From contig NC_016946.1 in the NCBI RefSeq assembly GCF_000277125.1, forward strand, positions 744,001 through 808,000: a stretch of DNA of 64,000 bases, in the 5' to 3' direction. The stretch comes from Mycobacterium intracellulare ATCC 13950. Lineage in GTDB: Bacteria > Actinomycetota > Actinomycetes > Mycobacteriales > Mycobacteriaceae. The notes under the pieces are model-generated. The model was not told the origin of the DNA. It did no database searches and saw only the letters and a program-made list of their open reading frames with translations. Positions within the stretch are counted from its first letter, which is position 1. Every line of letters starts with the position of its first letter. This document shows, piece after piece, positions 25,358 to 34,159 of the stretch. The position numbers and the translations under genes are program-made.

Positions 25358-26563
25358 TTAACGAAGCACCTTGACGGGCACGTTCTTCCAGCCCGCCACA
25401 TTTTGCATGGTCACCCGTTTGCACCCGGCCAAGTCGACCTCGTAGCGCGGCATGAAGTCGAGCAGCCGCTCCAGCGCGATCCTGCTCTCCAGGCGGGCCA
25501 ACGCGGCGCCCAGGCAACTGTGGATGCCGTACCCGAGTCCGAGGTGCTGCGCCTCGGTGTGATCGCGCTCGATGTCGAACGTGTCGGCGTTGGTGAAGGC
25601 ATCCGGGTCGCGGTTGGCCGCGGCTCCGCACAGGAACACGGGTTTGCCCGCCGGAATGACTCCGCCGCTGACGTGGGCCTCTTTGAGGGTGTAGCGGACG
25701 TTGTATTGCACCGGCCCCTCGTAGCGCAGGAGTTCTTCGACCGCCCCGGGGATCTTGTCGCGGTCCTCCTGCAGCTTCTGCCACTGGTCGGGGTGATTGG
25801 CGAAGATCACCGCGGCGTTGCCCATCAGTTTGGTGACGGTCTCCGCGCCCGCGCCACCCAGAAGGGTTGCGAACCCGCAGATCTCGATGTCGTCGAGCTT
25901 GCGCAGCTGCCCGCCTTCGCCGGGAATCTCGGCGGCGATCAGCCGGCTGATCATGTCGTCCTGCGGCTCCTGGCGCCGTTCCTGGACCAGGCTGAAGTAG
26001 TACATCGCCGTGTCGATGTTGGCCTGCACGCCGGCCTCGCTGACCTCGATCTGGCCCGGCTCGTGGTGCAGGCTGGTGTCGATCCAGTGCCGGACCTGCT
26101 GGCGGTATTCCTCGGGCACACCGGCCATCCGGGTGATGACCTCCACCGGGAACGGCCCGGAGAAGTCCTGCACGACGTCGAAGTTGTCGGGGTCGACCGC
26201 GCCCAGATACTTGTCGATCACCTCGATGATCGTCTCGCGCTGCGATTGGATCGCCCGGGGGGTGAACGCCTTGTTGAGCAGGCTGCGCATGTGGCGGTGC
26301 TCTGGTGGGTCCATGAAGATGATCGACTTCTGCTCGGGGGCAATGCCCCGCCGCACCATCGCCAGGTCGCAGCCGCGTGCCGACGAGTACGTCTCGAAGT
26401 CTTTGAACGCGGCGGCCACGTCTTCATGGCGGGTCAACGCGTAGAAGTCCTCTTTTTCGTCGTAATACAGGGGCGCGTCTTCGCGCATCCGCCGATAGAT
26501 GTCGTACGGGTTGTTGAAGTAGTCCTCGGAGTATGGATCGAAGACGACTTTCGCTTTTGTCAC
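25358..26563 (-). CDS. Cytochrome P450
   Basis: A 401-residue P450. It has the ExxR motif in EELLRYEGP, an I-helix reading LLGGAGAETVTKL (AGxET), and the heme Cys in LGYGIHSCLGAALARLE, where the usual Phe seven residues before the Cys is Leu. It starts at GTG 26563. Its partner ferredoxin follows directly. The upstream gap to 26676 holds three spaced TAAC repeats near 26620-26635 but no motif matching the shared operator. Confidence 0.94.
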   Translation of the reverse strand: MTKAKVVFDPYSEDYFNNPYDIYRRMREDAPLYYDEKEDFYALTRHEDVAAAFKDFETYSSARGCDLAMVRRGIAPEQKSIIFMDPPEHRHMRSLLNKAFTPRAIQSQRETIIEVIDKYLGAVDPDNFDVVQDFSGPFPVEVITRMAGVPEEYRQQVRHWIDTSLHHEPGQIEVSEAGVQANIDTAMYYFSLVQERRQEPQDDMISRLIAAEIPGEGGQLRKLDDIEICGFATLLGGAGAETVTKLMGNAAVIFANHPDQWQKLQEDRDKIPGAVEELLRYEGPVQYNVRYTLKEAHVSGGVIPAGKPVFLCGAAANRDPDAFTNADTFDIERDHTEAQHLGLGYGIHSCLGAALARLESRIALERLLDFMPRYEVDLAGCKRVTMQNVAGWKNVPVKVLR

Positions 26564-26675
26564 TGAATCCTCCTCAGCGGCGAGGTCGGGCTGAAACCTT
26601 TACAGCGGAGTCCCCGACTGTAACGCTAACGGTAATACCTTCGTGACGAACCGGAAAGACCAAAACGCTGGCATC

Positions 26676-27476
26676 TCAAACCATCTTCGCGGTCTCGATC
26701 GCCGTGATGACGTCATCCAGTGCGCCCAGGTCGCTGCCCAGTTCCGCCGCGACATCGCGCACCACGGCCACGTCCTTGCCGACGAAGTCGCCGGTTACCT
26801 CGATGAACGACGCGACGGACCCGCCCGCCGCGACGAGGTCCAGCACGCGACTGGTCGCGCTGCCATGGCCCAGGGTGCTCAGCAACGTCGATTCGGGCAC
26901 GCCGAGGCGTTCGCCCAGCCGGATGGCTTCCGCGAGCAGCCCGATCTGCCCCGCGAAGAGGGCGTTGTTGACCAGTTTCACCTTCTGGCCGGCGCCGGCG
27001 GGCCCGACGTGCAGGACCGGATCGCCGTAGCAACCCAGCAGCGGTCGTACCCGGTCCACCGCCGGCTCGGCCCCGCCCACGAACAGGGTGAGCCGGCCGG
27101 CCGCGATGTCGTGCGGGCCACCGCTGACCGCGGCGTCGACGACGTCGACGTGATCGGCGCGCGCGGCGATGGCCTCGATGGTGTTGGGGCTGGCGGTGGT
27201 GTGCACCACCAGTGTCGATCCCGACGGCATGGCCGGTAGCAATCCGCCGTCCAGGCACACGCGGCGCACCTGTTCGTCGGTGAACACGCAGAGCACCACC
27301 ACGTCGGCGTGCGCGCCGGCGTCGGCGTCCTCCGCGACGACGCGCGCGCCCAGTTGCTCGAGCTCGCGGCGCTTTTCGGCGGTGCGGCCCAGGGCGTGGA
27401 CGTCGTGACCGGCCGCGACCAGACGACCGACCATGGGGCCACCCATCCGCCCCGCGCCGACGAATCCGACCCTCAA
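26676..27476 (-). CDS. NAD(P)-dependent dehydrogenase, 3-hydroxyisobutyrate dehydrogenase-like
   Basis: A 266-residue HIBADH-family protein. It has the Rossmann motif VGFVGAGRMGGPM, the substrate-site DAAVSGGP, and the catalytic Lys region GAGQKVKLVNNALFAGQ. It starts at TTG 27476, overlapping the stop of the upstream paralogue (TTGA). It should oxidise a beta-hydroxyacid or semialdehyde-type substrate. It is the last gene of the minus-strand operon 30958-26676, which encodes two such enzymes in a row. Confidence 0.88.
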   Translation of the reverse strand: MRVGFVGAGRMGGPMVGRLVAAGHDVHALGRTAEKRRELEQLGARVVAEDADAGAHADVVVLCVFTDEQVRRVCLDGGLLPAMPSGSTLVVHTTASPNTIEAIAARADHVDVVDAAVSGGPHDIAAGRLTLFVGGAEPAVDRVRPLLGCYGDPVLHVGPAGAGQKVKLVNNALFAGQIGLLAEAIRLGERLGVPESTLLSTLGHGSATSRVLDLVAAGGSVASFIEVTGDFVGKDVAVVRDVAAELGSDLGALDDVITAIETAKMV

Positions 27477-28288
27477 CGGGGGTGCTCCATCAGCGTCAGC
27501 GCCGCATCGGCCGCCGCGAGCACGGCGCCGCCTTCGGCCCCGGCCTGGTCGGCAAGGTCGACGACCAGCCGGACGTCCTTCTGCAGCAGCCCCCCGGCGA
27601 CACCGGCCAGCCGATCCAGCCCGCCGATGCCGCCAAGAGCATTGAGCGCAAAGCTGTTTCCACTGCTGCGGGAGACGACCTCGGTGAGACGCTCCGGGGT
27701 GACACCCAGCGCGTCCGCCAGCGACAAGGCCGTCGCCGCCGTGGCGAGGTTGGCGGTGAACAGCAAGTTGTTGAGCAGCTTGGTGGTCTGCCCCGAACCC
27801 AGCTCGCCGAGATGAACCACCGGATCGGCATAGGTTTCGAAGACCGGGCGGCAGCGTTCGACGGCCTCGGTGTCACCGCCGGCCATCACCAGCAGGCGGC
27901 CTTCCGCCGCCGCTCCGCCGCCCCCGCTCACCGGCGCATCGACGATCGAAACACCGACCGCCCCAGCCCGCTTCGCCAGTTCTCGGCACGTCTCGGGGTG
28001 CACCGTGCTGTGCACCGCGATGATGCCGCCCGGCTTCATCGCCGAGAGCAATCCGCCTTCGCCGCCGGTGAGTTCGTCGATGTCGGCGTCGCCGACGACA
28101 CAGAGGCAGACCAGGTCACTGGCCGCGGCGAGTTCGGCCGGCGAACCGGCGATCTGGGCCGGGGTGTCGGCGAACGCCTCGAGCGTCGCGGGCCGGCGCG
28201 CCCACAGCGTGGTGGCATAGCCGCCCTCGGCGATGCGCCGCGCCATGGGCCCGCCCTGACTGCCCAGCCCGATGAACCCGACGCGCAT
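27473..28288 (-). CDS. NAD(P)-dependent dehydrogenase, 3-hydroxyisobutyrate dehydrogenase-like
   Basis: A 271-residue HIBADH-family protein with VGFIGLGSQGGPMARR, DAPVSGGGGAA, and SGQTTKLLNNLLFTANLATA carrying the catalytic Lys. It is about as long as the next gene's product and clearly paralogous. ATG 28288 gives a TGATG junction with the hydrolase gene; TTG 28291 is an alternative. Two tandem enzymes may act on sequential or stereoisomeric hydroxyacids. Confidence 0.88.
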   Translation of the reverse strand: MRVGFIGLGSQGGPMARRIAEGGYATTLWARRPATLEAFADTPAQIAGSPAELAAASDLVCLCVVGDADIDELTGGEGGLLSAMKPGGIIAVHSTVHPETCRELAKRAGAVGVSIVDAPVSGGGGAAAEGRLLVMAGGDTEAVERCRPVFETYADPVVHLGELGSGQTTKLLNNLLFTANLATAATALSLADALGVTPERLTEVVSRSSGNSFALNALGGIGGLDRLAGVAGGLLQKDVRLVVDLADQAGAEGGAVLAAADAALTLMEHPR

Positions 28289-29250
28289 CAACCGGCCTCC
28301 AAATCGGCTTCGTCATCGGCCGACCGTGACACCTCAGTCACGTTCGGGCCCGACGGTGACTGTGCTGTCACGTTCGGCGAGTCGGACGAATCCGACCGGG
28401 CCCTCACGCATTCGTCCGCGAACGCCAGAACCGTGGCGTGGTAAGCGGGCGCCGTGTGCCCGAGGCTGATGTTGTGTCCCGCATCGGGTTGCCGATGAAC
28501 GCTGAACCGCGGTGTTGCGGAGAACAGCTCCGCAATCTCGTCCATCGCCGAAGTGTCGTTCTGCCACACCTTTTCGTGCTCGGCGATGCTGAACCGCACC
28601 GGCACGCGTATGGCGGGGGCGAGCGCCGGGAAATCCTGGCGCGCCCAGTTCGACACCATCTGGTCCTCGTAGGACGGGGCGCTCGGGGAGACCGTCGCGC
28701 CGTTGAGAACCTCGGGCGGATAAAGGCTTTCGGGCTGCCACAACAGGTCACGCAGTCCCGCGGGACGACGTTCGCGCGTCGCCGTCTTCAGGATGTCGCG
28801 GGCTGCGGGGTGATAGTGCCGGCCGGTCCCGGCCAATTCGATGCCGAGCAGATCCGCGCCGCGCGCCTCGGCCGCCATCCGCATGACGAGTTCGCAGCCG
28901 CCCGAATGGCCCATCAGAAACAGCCCGGCGCCGCGCGGCTTCTGCGCGAGGATGCGATCCACCGCCCCGTACGCCAGGTCGACTCGTTGCTCGGGTTGCG
29001 CCATCGCCTCCGGATAGGGGGCCGAGCTGCCATAGCCGGGCCGGTCGAGAGCGACGACGGTGAATCCCGCTGCGGCGCCGCTGCGTAACAGTGAGGACGA
29101 CGGGTGGCCGGGGCAATCGAAGTAGACGGCGGTGGTGCCGCCGCCGTGGATGGCCACGATCACGGCCTTCGGGTCGGCGGCTTCGGCGACAATGGCCGAC
29201 ATCGGCACCCCGTCGACGATGACGAGTCGAGGGCGGGGCTGGGCACTCAT
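28288..29250 (-). CDS. Alpha/beta hydrolase
   Basis: A 320-residue alpha/beta hydrolase with VAIHGGGTTAVYFD (oxyanion loop), the nucleophile elbow LMGHSGGCEL (G-x-S-x-G) and a C-terminal catalytic His in DAGHNISLGH. The last ~40 residues are Ser/Asp-rich and are encoded by a short repeated DNA segment (see 28326-28371), which looks like an insertion fused to the reading frame. It probably hydrolyses an ester, lactone or thioester in the pathway. It lies between the DUF35-thiolase fusion and the HIBADH genes. Confidence 0.85.
   Translation of the reverse strand: MSAQPRPRLVIVDGVPMSAIVAEAADPKAVIVAIHGGGTTAVYFDCPGHPSSSLLRSGAAAGFTVVALDRPGYGSSAPYPEAMAQPEQRVDLAYGAVDRILAQKPRGAGLFLMGHSGGCELVMRMAAEARGADLLGIELAGTGRHYHPAARDILKTATRERRPAGLRDLLWQPESLYPPEVLNGATVSPSAPSYEDQMVSNWARQDFPALAPAIRVPVRFSIAEHEKVWQNDTSAMDEIAELFSATPRFSVHRQPDAGHNISLGHTAPAYHATVLAFADECVRARSDSSDSPNVTAQSPSGPNVTEVSRSADDEADLEAG
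28326..28371. repeat. Two tandem GTGAC-N6-GTCAC hairpin units, 30-base period
   Basis: GTGAC(N6)GTCAC occurs at 28326-28341 and again at 28356-28371, exactly 30 bases apart. Each is followed by GTTCGG. The unit lies inside the 3' end of the hydrolase gene and encodes the low-complexity C-terminal tail, so it looks like an extragenic-type palindromic repeat that entered or extended the coding region. Confidence 0.65.
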
Positions 29251-29302
29251 GCGCCGCTCCTCCTCATCGCTTCGCTTTGCATCGTCGCCGGCGCGGCGGG
29301 AC

Positions 29303-30958
29303 TCACCGGTCCGCTCGCAGCAGGATCACGCCGCTGGGAGTGAGGCCGCCGCTGCTGACGACGCCGACGCGGGCATCGGCGACCTGCCGGTCACCACCTT
29401 CCCCGCGCAGCTGAGCGACGGCCTCATGCAGCAGACCCATGCCGTGGGTGCGGCCGTGCGAAAGCTGGCCGCCGTGCGTGTTGAGCGGAAGCTGGCCGTC
29501 GCGGGCGATGTTCTTGCCGCCGTCCAGGAATTCCTTGGCCTCACCGATCCCGCAGAATCCGAGCGCCTCGATCCAGGACAGGCAGTTCATGGTGAACCCG
29601 TCATACAGCTCGGCCACGTCCACGTCGGCGGGACGCAGCGAGGTCCGCGTCCAGACGTGCGCCGCCTGGCCCAGTACCTGCGGTTCGTGCGTGAGAGTGC
29701 TTTGGTCCCAATCGATTCGCTCGACGATCTGGGTTCCCACGGCCTCCACGAGCACGGGCGGCTTGGCCAGGTCGCGGGCGGCGTCGGCGGCGGAGACGAT
29801 GACGGCGATCGCGCCGTCGCACGGCACGTCGCAGTCGTAGAGGCCGAAGGGAGTAGTGATCGGCCGCGCGTCGAGGTAGTCCTCCATCGTCATCGGGGAG
29901 CGGTAGATCGCGGTCGGGTTGAGTTCGGCGTTGGCTCGCTGGTTCAACGCGATCCAGCCCAGCGTCTCCTTGGTGGTGCCGTAACGCTGAAAATGCCGCT
30001 GCGCGTTCATCGCCAGGGTGTGTGCCGCAGAGGTCGCGCCGAATGGCATCTGCCAGCCCGACATTCGGCCCATGGACGGGGCGATCTTGCCCTGCTTCAT
30101 CAGCTCACCGTGGGTGGCTTCCCACAGCGTCCGGAAGCACAGCACGTGACGCGCCAACCCGCACGCGACGGCGAGCATCGCGGCGATCACCGAGCCACCC
30201 GGGCCGAACGTCTCCATGGCGCCGTTGTGCCATGTCGGCCGGATGCCCAACGCGGCCTCCAGGGCGGTGACGCCGCCCTCCCCGAAGCCGCCGACGTTGA
30301 TCGCGCCGGGGTAGGTGGACAGGCCGTCGATGTCGGCGAACGTCAGGCCGGCGTCGGCGATCGCCGCCTCACAGGCCTGCACGGTCAGCGCCAGCGGCGG
30401 CTGCATCAGCCGACGCCCGATGGGCGACATGCCGATTCCGGTGAGGGCGACCTTGTCTTCGAACTTCTCCGTGGTGAGCATGGGCCGGACGTATTCGCCG
30501 AAGCGCTCGGGCGCGATCTCGTCGACCGGCAGCCGGCCGGGCTCGGCGCCGGAGACGGGCCGGAACAGCGGAAACCACACGTCCTCGGCCTGCTCGAACA
30601 CGACCTCGACCTGTTGGCCGAGTTCGAGCTCGGCGGGATCGCATTCCACGATGTTGGTGGTCAGCCGAACCCGGGGGTCTTCATCGATCGCGACCTGGGC
30701 GATCACGTACGGCGCCGGCAAACCGGGCAGGCTGAACCGGCGGTTGATGGTGAATCCCGCGAGGGTCGCCCTGCCTGAGACGGCCCGGACCCCGACATCC
30801 AATGAGCGGCAGTACCGGCATACCGGCGCGGGCGGGTGGATCAGCGATTCGCAGCTCTTGCATTCCTGCAGCCGTAGCTTTCCGTCGGCACCCGAGGTCC
30901 AGAAGAACTCGTTCTCAGGCGTGACCAGGGGCAATGGGCGGCCGGGTGCTGCTGACAC
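29303..30958 (-). CDS. DUF35 (zinc ribbon + OB fold) – thiolase-like fusion protein
   Basis: A 551-residue protein. Residues ~10-140 form a DUF35 module with a zinc ribbon (CKSC...CRYC) and an OB-like strand region. Residues ~160-550 are a thiolase-like/SCP-x lipid-transfer domain ending NTHGGQLSHGRTHGMG. In steroid side-chain degradation a DUF35 protein (ChsH2) and an Ltp2-type aldolase act as separate partners, so here both roles appear in one chain. It is likely a retro-aldol or C-C cleavage enzyme. GTG 30958 is preferred over TTG 30985 because GGAGG lies just upstream. It heads the operon to 26676. Confidence 0.85.
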   Translation of the reverse strand: MSAAPGRPLPLVTPENEFFWTSGADGKLRLQECKSCESLIHPPAPVCRYCRSLDVGVRAVSGRATLAGFTINRRFSLPGLPAPYVIAQVAIDEDPRVRLTTNIVECDPAELELGQQVEVVFEQAEDVWFPLFRPVSGAEPGRLPVDEIAPERFGEYVRPMLTTEKFEDKVALTGIGMSPIGRRLMQPPLALTVQACEAAIADAGLTFADIDGLSTYPGAINVGGFGEGGVTALEAALGIRPTWHNGAMETFGPGGSVIAAMLAVACGLARHVLCFRTLWEATHGELMKQGKIAPSMGRMSGWQMPFGATSAAHTLAMNAQRHFQRYGTTKETLGWIALNQRANAELNPTAIYRSPMTMEDYLDARPITTPFGLYDCDVPCDGAIAVIVSAADAARDLAKPPVLVEAVGTQIVERIDWDQSTLTHEPQVLGQAAHVWTRTSLRPADVDVAELYDGFTMNCLSWIEALGFCGIGEAKEFLDGGKNIARDGQLPLNTHGGQLSHGRTHGMGLLHEAVAQLRGEGGDRQVADARVGVVSSGGLTPSGVILLRADR

Positions 30959-31010
30959 GTCACCTCCGGTGCGTCGCACGACCAATTCGGTAGGGCCGTT
31001 ATACGAATCG

Positions 31011-31025
31011 GAGAATCACGTTATC
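31011..31025. promoter_or_regulatory. Near copy of the shared operator (10/12)
   Basis: GAGAAT-CAC-GTTATC lies about 55 bases upstream of the DUF35-thiolase start. The first half-site is exact, while the second differs at two bases. Confidence 0.45.
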
Positions 31026-31072
31026 ACTTGCGCGCAGGCACGATCTAGACCGCACGTATCGCACGGGTGCCG

Positions 31073-31396
31073 TCAGTACGGGACCCAGGTGCCGGTGAAA
31101 TAGGTACCCCATTGGTGAAAGCCGGCGTTCCACATCGGTTCGTTCGGTGACCACCATGGCCGCGGCGGAGGCGGCGGTGGCACTTCCTGCGCCGCAAACT
31201 CCGGCGCGTAGTCCGGCGGAGCGGTGTACCAGTCCGGCAGTGGCGGCGGCGGTTTGCACTCTTCGGTCGTCCGATTCCACGACATGTTGCGATCGCACTC
31301 CGCGGAGGCGATCGCCGGAGCCGCGATCACCCCGACCGCCATCGCCGCGACGGCGAGCGCGATGCCGGTGGTCAAACGACGAACAAACCACTGCAT
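31073..31396 (-). CDS. Small secreted Pro-rich protein
   Basis: A 107-residue protein with a signal peptide (charged MQWFVRRL, hydrophobic ALAVAAMAVGVIAAP, AxA-type site at AIASAE). The mature part has two Cys and many Pro (PPPPLPDWY, EVPPPPPPRPWW) and is rich in Trp and Tyr. No enzymatic motif was seen; it resembles small exported mycobacterial proteins of unknown role. It is monocistronic in appearance. Confidence 0.8.
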   Translation of the reverse strand: MQWFVRRLTTGIALAVAAMAVGVIAAPAIASAECDRNMSWNRTTEECKPPPPLPDWYTAPPDYAPEFAAQEVPPPPPPRPWWSPNEPMWNAGFHQWGTYFTGTWVPY

Positions 31397-31502
31397 GGTG
31401 GGCCTCCTGTTGGGGCCTTTCCGACGTTGGCGGGTTTCAGCTTATTGCGTCGGGCGCTATGCTCCAAGCGCGATATCAAGTACTTAACATTCGGAGGCCT
31501 GG

Positions 31503-32426
31503 TTGCTCGTAGCGGAGAAGATCCTGATCACCGGGGCGACGGGCAAGATCGCGTTTCCCATCGCGCGCGCCCTGGTGGCAGCGGGAAACGAGGTGTGGGG
31601 CGCCGCGCGCCTGAAAGATGCGACGGCGCGGGGAAAACTCGTCGAGGCCGGCATCAAACCCGTCGCGCTGGACGTCGGCGCCGGCGAGTTCTCCGGTCTC
31701 CCCGAGGATTTCAGCTACGTCTTTCACGCGGCGGTCGACCCCGGCGCGGACGACTGGGGCCGCTGCGTCGAAACCAATGCGCAGATGTCGGGCGAATTGC
31801 TGTATCACTGCCGCGCCGCCAAGGGCTTCGTGTTGTGCTCGACCGGCTCGATTTACGCGTACCAGGGACAGCGCCCATTGACCGAGGCCGACCCGCCTGG
31901 GGTGCCGCTGCGCGCCAACTACAGCTTCTCCAAGGTTGCGGCAGAGGCGGTCTGCACGTGGATCGCCAGGCATTTTCGCATTCCGCTGACCATCATCCGG
32001 ATCTGTTCGACGTACGGGCCGCAGGGCGGTGCGCCCGCCGACCGCCTCGATGCGATGCTGGCGGGCAAGCCCATTCGACTGCATCCCGACAAGCCGAACA
32101 ACTACAACCCGATCTATGAGGACGACTACGTGGAACTCGGCATCCGCGCCATGGAAGCGGCCGCGACGCCGCCGGTCGTGGTGAACTGGGCCGGCAGTGA
32201 AACGGTCAGCGTCGAGGATTACTGCACGTTCATGGGTGAGCTGATCGGTGTCGAGCCCAACTTCGAATACACGCCCGACGCGCACACGCCGCTGTGGCCG
32301 GACGTCACCCACATGCACGAGGTGCTCGGCCGCACGAAGGTGCCGTGGCGCGAGGGCTTCCGCCGCATGATTGCAGCCCGTCATCCCGAAATAGCGCTGT
32401 CCCAGCACGATTCGACGCGAGGGTGA
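31503..32426 (+). CDS. NAD-dependent epimerase/dehydratase-like protein (extended SDR)
   Basis: A 307-residue extended SDR with ILITGATGKIAFPIAR at the N-terminus, STGSIYAYQG, and RANYSFSKVAAEAVC giving the Tyr-x3-Lys active site. It starts at TTG 31503; GGAGG lies five bases upstream, and no ATG or GTG fits before the Rossmann motif. It could reduce, oxidise or epimerise a pathway intermediate. It is the first gene of the plus-strand set 31503-34159. Confidence 0.87.
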   Translation: MLVAEKILITGATGKIAFPIARALVAAGNEVWGAARLKDATARGKLVEAGIKPVALDVGAGEFSGLPEDFSYVFHAAVDPGADDWGRCVETNAQMSGELLYHCRAAKGFVLCSTGSIYAYQGQRPLTEADPPGVPLRANYSFSKVAAEAVCTWIARHFRIPLTIIRICSTYGPQGGAPADRLDAMLAGKPIRLHPDKPNNYNPIYEDDYVELGIRAMEAAATPPVVVNWAGSETVSVEDYCTFMGELIGVEPNFEYTPDAHTPLWPDVTHMHEVLGRTKVPWREGFRRMIAARHPEIALSQHDSTRG

Positions 32427-32437
32427 GGACGAACGCG

Positions 32438-33181
32438 ATGCATCTACCCGGCACACCCTCGGACGAGGTCCCCGAGGTCCTCGCCACCGGCGACGGCGGG
32501 ATCACCACCCTGTTCGTGTCCATGGCCACGCGCCACCCCGAGGGCAAGGACGCCGAATACATGCGCTGGCACACCCTCGACCACCGCCCCGAACAACACC
32601 GGCTGGCCGCGGTGCGTGCCTCGTTGCGCCTGGTGTCCACGCCGGCCTGCCGCACCGCACGCGCGCTCACCGAGGGGCCGTTGAACGCGGTCGACCACGT
32701 GATGACCTACTTCTTCACCGACGTCGCCGGACTGCACGATTTCAACGAATTGTCCACCGCGCTCGGCAACGCCGGCCGCAAGCTTGCCTTGCTGCCACCG
32801 GTGGAGCGCGGCGTGTACGACGTGCAGCACAAGGCGGCGGCGCCCGGGATCAAGGCCGGGTCGGACGTCCTGCCCTGGTTGCCCGCGCGGGGCGTGTACC
32901 TGTTGGTCGAACGCGGGTCGGCATCGCCGGACCCGCTGCTCGAAGTCGACGGTGTCACCGGTGTCTGGTCCGCGCTATCGCGCCGGGTCGACGCCAAACT
33001 GGCCAGCGCTCAGGGCAATCAGTCGATCACGTACTGCTTCCTGGCTGACGACCCGGTCGACACCGCGGAGCGGATGCGACCGGTGCTGACCGACCGCTGG
33101 GCCGATCACCGCGTCGAACCCTTGTTCGCCGCACCGTTTTTCGCGGTGGTGCCCTATGAATGGGATCGATATGTCCCGTAG
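32438..33181 (+). CDS. Conserved protein of unknown function (possible dimeric alpha-beta barrel)
   Basis: A 247-residue soluble protein. Segments such as DAEYMRWHTLDHRPEQHRL and DHVMTYFFTDVAGLHDFNEL look like the ferredoxin-like repeats of EthD or stress-responsive barrel proteins, and the order may be repeated twice, but I cannot confirm the family. ATG 32438 follows GAGGGTGAGGAC and avoids overlap with the epimerase gene. Its neighbours suggest an oxidative pathway step or sensing role. Confidence 0.75.
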   Translation: MHLPGTPSDEVPEVLATGDGGITTLFVSMATRHPEGKDAEYMRWHTLDHRPEQHRLAAVRASLRLVSTPACRTARALTEGPLNAVDHVMTYFFTDVAGLHDFNELSTALGNAGRKLALLPPVERGVYDVQHKAAAPGIKAGSDVLPWLPARGVYLLVERGSASPDPLLEVDGVTGVWSALSRRVDAKLASAQGNQSITYCFLADDPVDTAERMRPVLTDRWADHRVEPLFAAPFFAVVPYEWDRYVP

Positions 33182-33202
33182 ACGGCGAGAGTCGAGGGTC
33201 GC

Positions 33203-34159
33203 GTGCGCATCGGCTTGATGGTTGGCTCCGACAAGGAGCGCGCGCGGGCGGACCGGCTGGCCGGGCTGATCGACGACGGGACGGGCGCCGAAAGCGCCGG
33301 CTTCGCCGCGTTCTGGATTCCCCAGGTTCCCGGCTACCTCGACGCGATGACCGCCGTGACGCTCATCGGGCAGGCGACCGATCGCATCGAGATCGGGACC
33401 GCGGTCGTGCCGATCCAGACGCGTCACCCGATGATCATGGCGCAGCAAGCCTTGACGACGCAGATCGCGTGCGGCGGGCGGTTCACGCTCGGCATCGGTC
33501 CGTCGCATCATTGGATCGTCAACGGTCAACTGGGGCTGGCCTACGACCGCCCGGCGCGCCTGATGGGCGACTACCTCGACGTGCTGAACGCGTCCTTCGC
33601 GGGACCAGGCAGCGTCGACGTCGACAACGAAAGCTATTGCGTCCATTCGCCGGTGGATGTCACGGACGCCTACGGCGTGCCCATCTTGTTGTCGGCGCTG
33701 GGACCGGCGATGCTGCGGCTCGCGGGCGAGCGGGCCGGCGGCACCATCTTGTGGATGGCCGACGAGCGCGCGATCGCGGACCACGTCGTCCCGCGCATCA
33801 CCTCGGCGGCGACCGGGGCCGGGCGGCAGGCGCCACGAATCGTCGCCGGTGTTCCTGTCGCCCTGTGCTCGGCCAACGAGGTCGGCGATGCCCGCGCCTA
33901 CGCCAGCGAGGTGCTCGGACACGCGGATTTCTCGCCGAACTACGTGCGGCTGCTGGAACACGGCGACGCCGAGGACGTCGGCGACACCATGGCGGCCGGC
34001 GATGAACGGGCCATCCTCGCCCGGTTGTCCCGCTACCGTGACGCGGGCGTGACCGACCTGGCGGCGCGAATTGTGCCGCTGGGCAAGGATGTTGGCGAGC
34101 GGGCCGACTCGCGGCGCCGGACCCAGGACTTCCTGTCGTCGCTGTGTCCGGAGTTGTGA
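33203..34159 (+). CDS. LLM-class flavin/F420-dependent oxidoreductase
   Basis: A 318-residue luciferase-like TIM-barrel protein: MRIGLMVGSDKERARADRLA at the start, then TDRIEIGTAVVPIQTRHPMIMAQQALTTQ and GGRFTLGIGPSHHWIVNGQLGL, typical of F420-dependent actinobacterial members. It starts at GTG 33203. It should reduce or oxidise a CoA-ester or ketone with F420, though FMN is possible. Its stop touches the stop of the convergent FadE gene with no gap. Confidence 0.9.
   Translation: MRIGLMVGSDKERARADRLAGLIDDGTGAESAGFAAFWIPQVPGYLDAMTAVTLIGQATDRIEIGTAVVPIQTRHPMIMAQQALTTQIACGGRFTLGIGPSHHWIVNGQLGLAYDRPARLMGDYLDVLNASFAGPGSVDVDNESYCVHSPVDVTDAYGVPILLSALGPAMLRLAGERAGGTILWMADERAIADHVVPRITSAATGAGRQAPRIVAGVPVALCSANEVGDARAYASEVLGHADFSPNYVRLLEHGDAEDVGDTMAAGDERAILARLSRYRDAGVTDLAARIVPLGKDVGERADSRRRTQDFLSSLCPEL

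Noticed and set aside
33203..34159. LLM oxidoreductase as a luciferase partner of LuxC/LuxE
   Set aside because: It is 14 kb away in another operon and matches F420-type members, not LuxA or LuxB.
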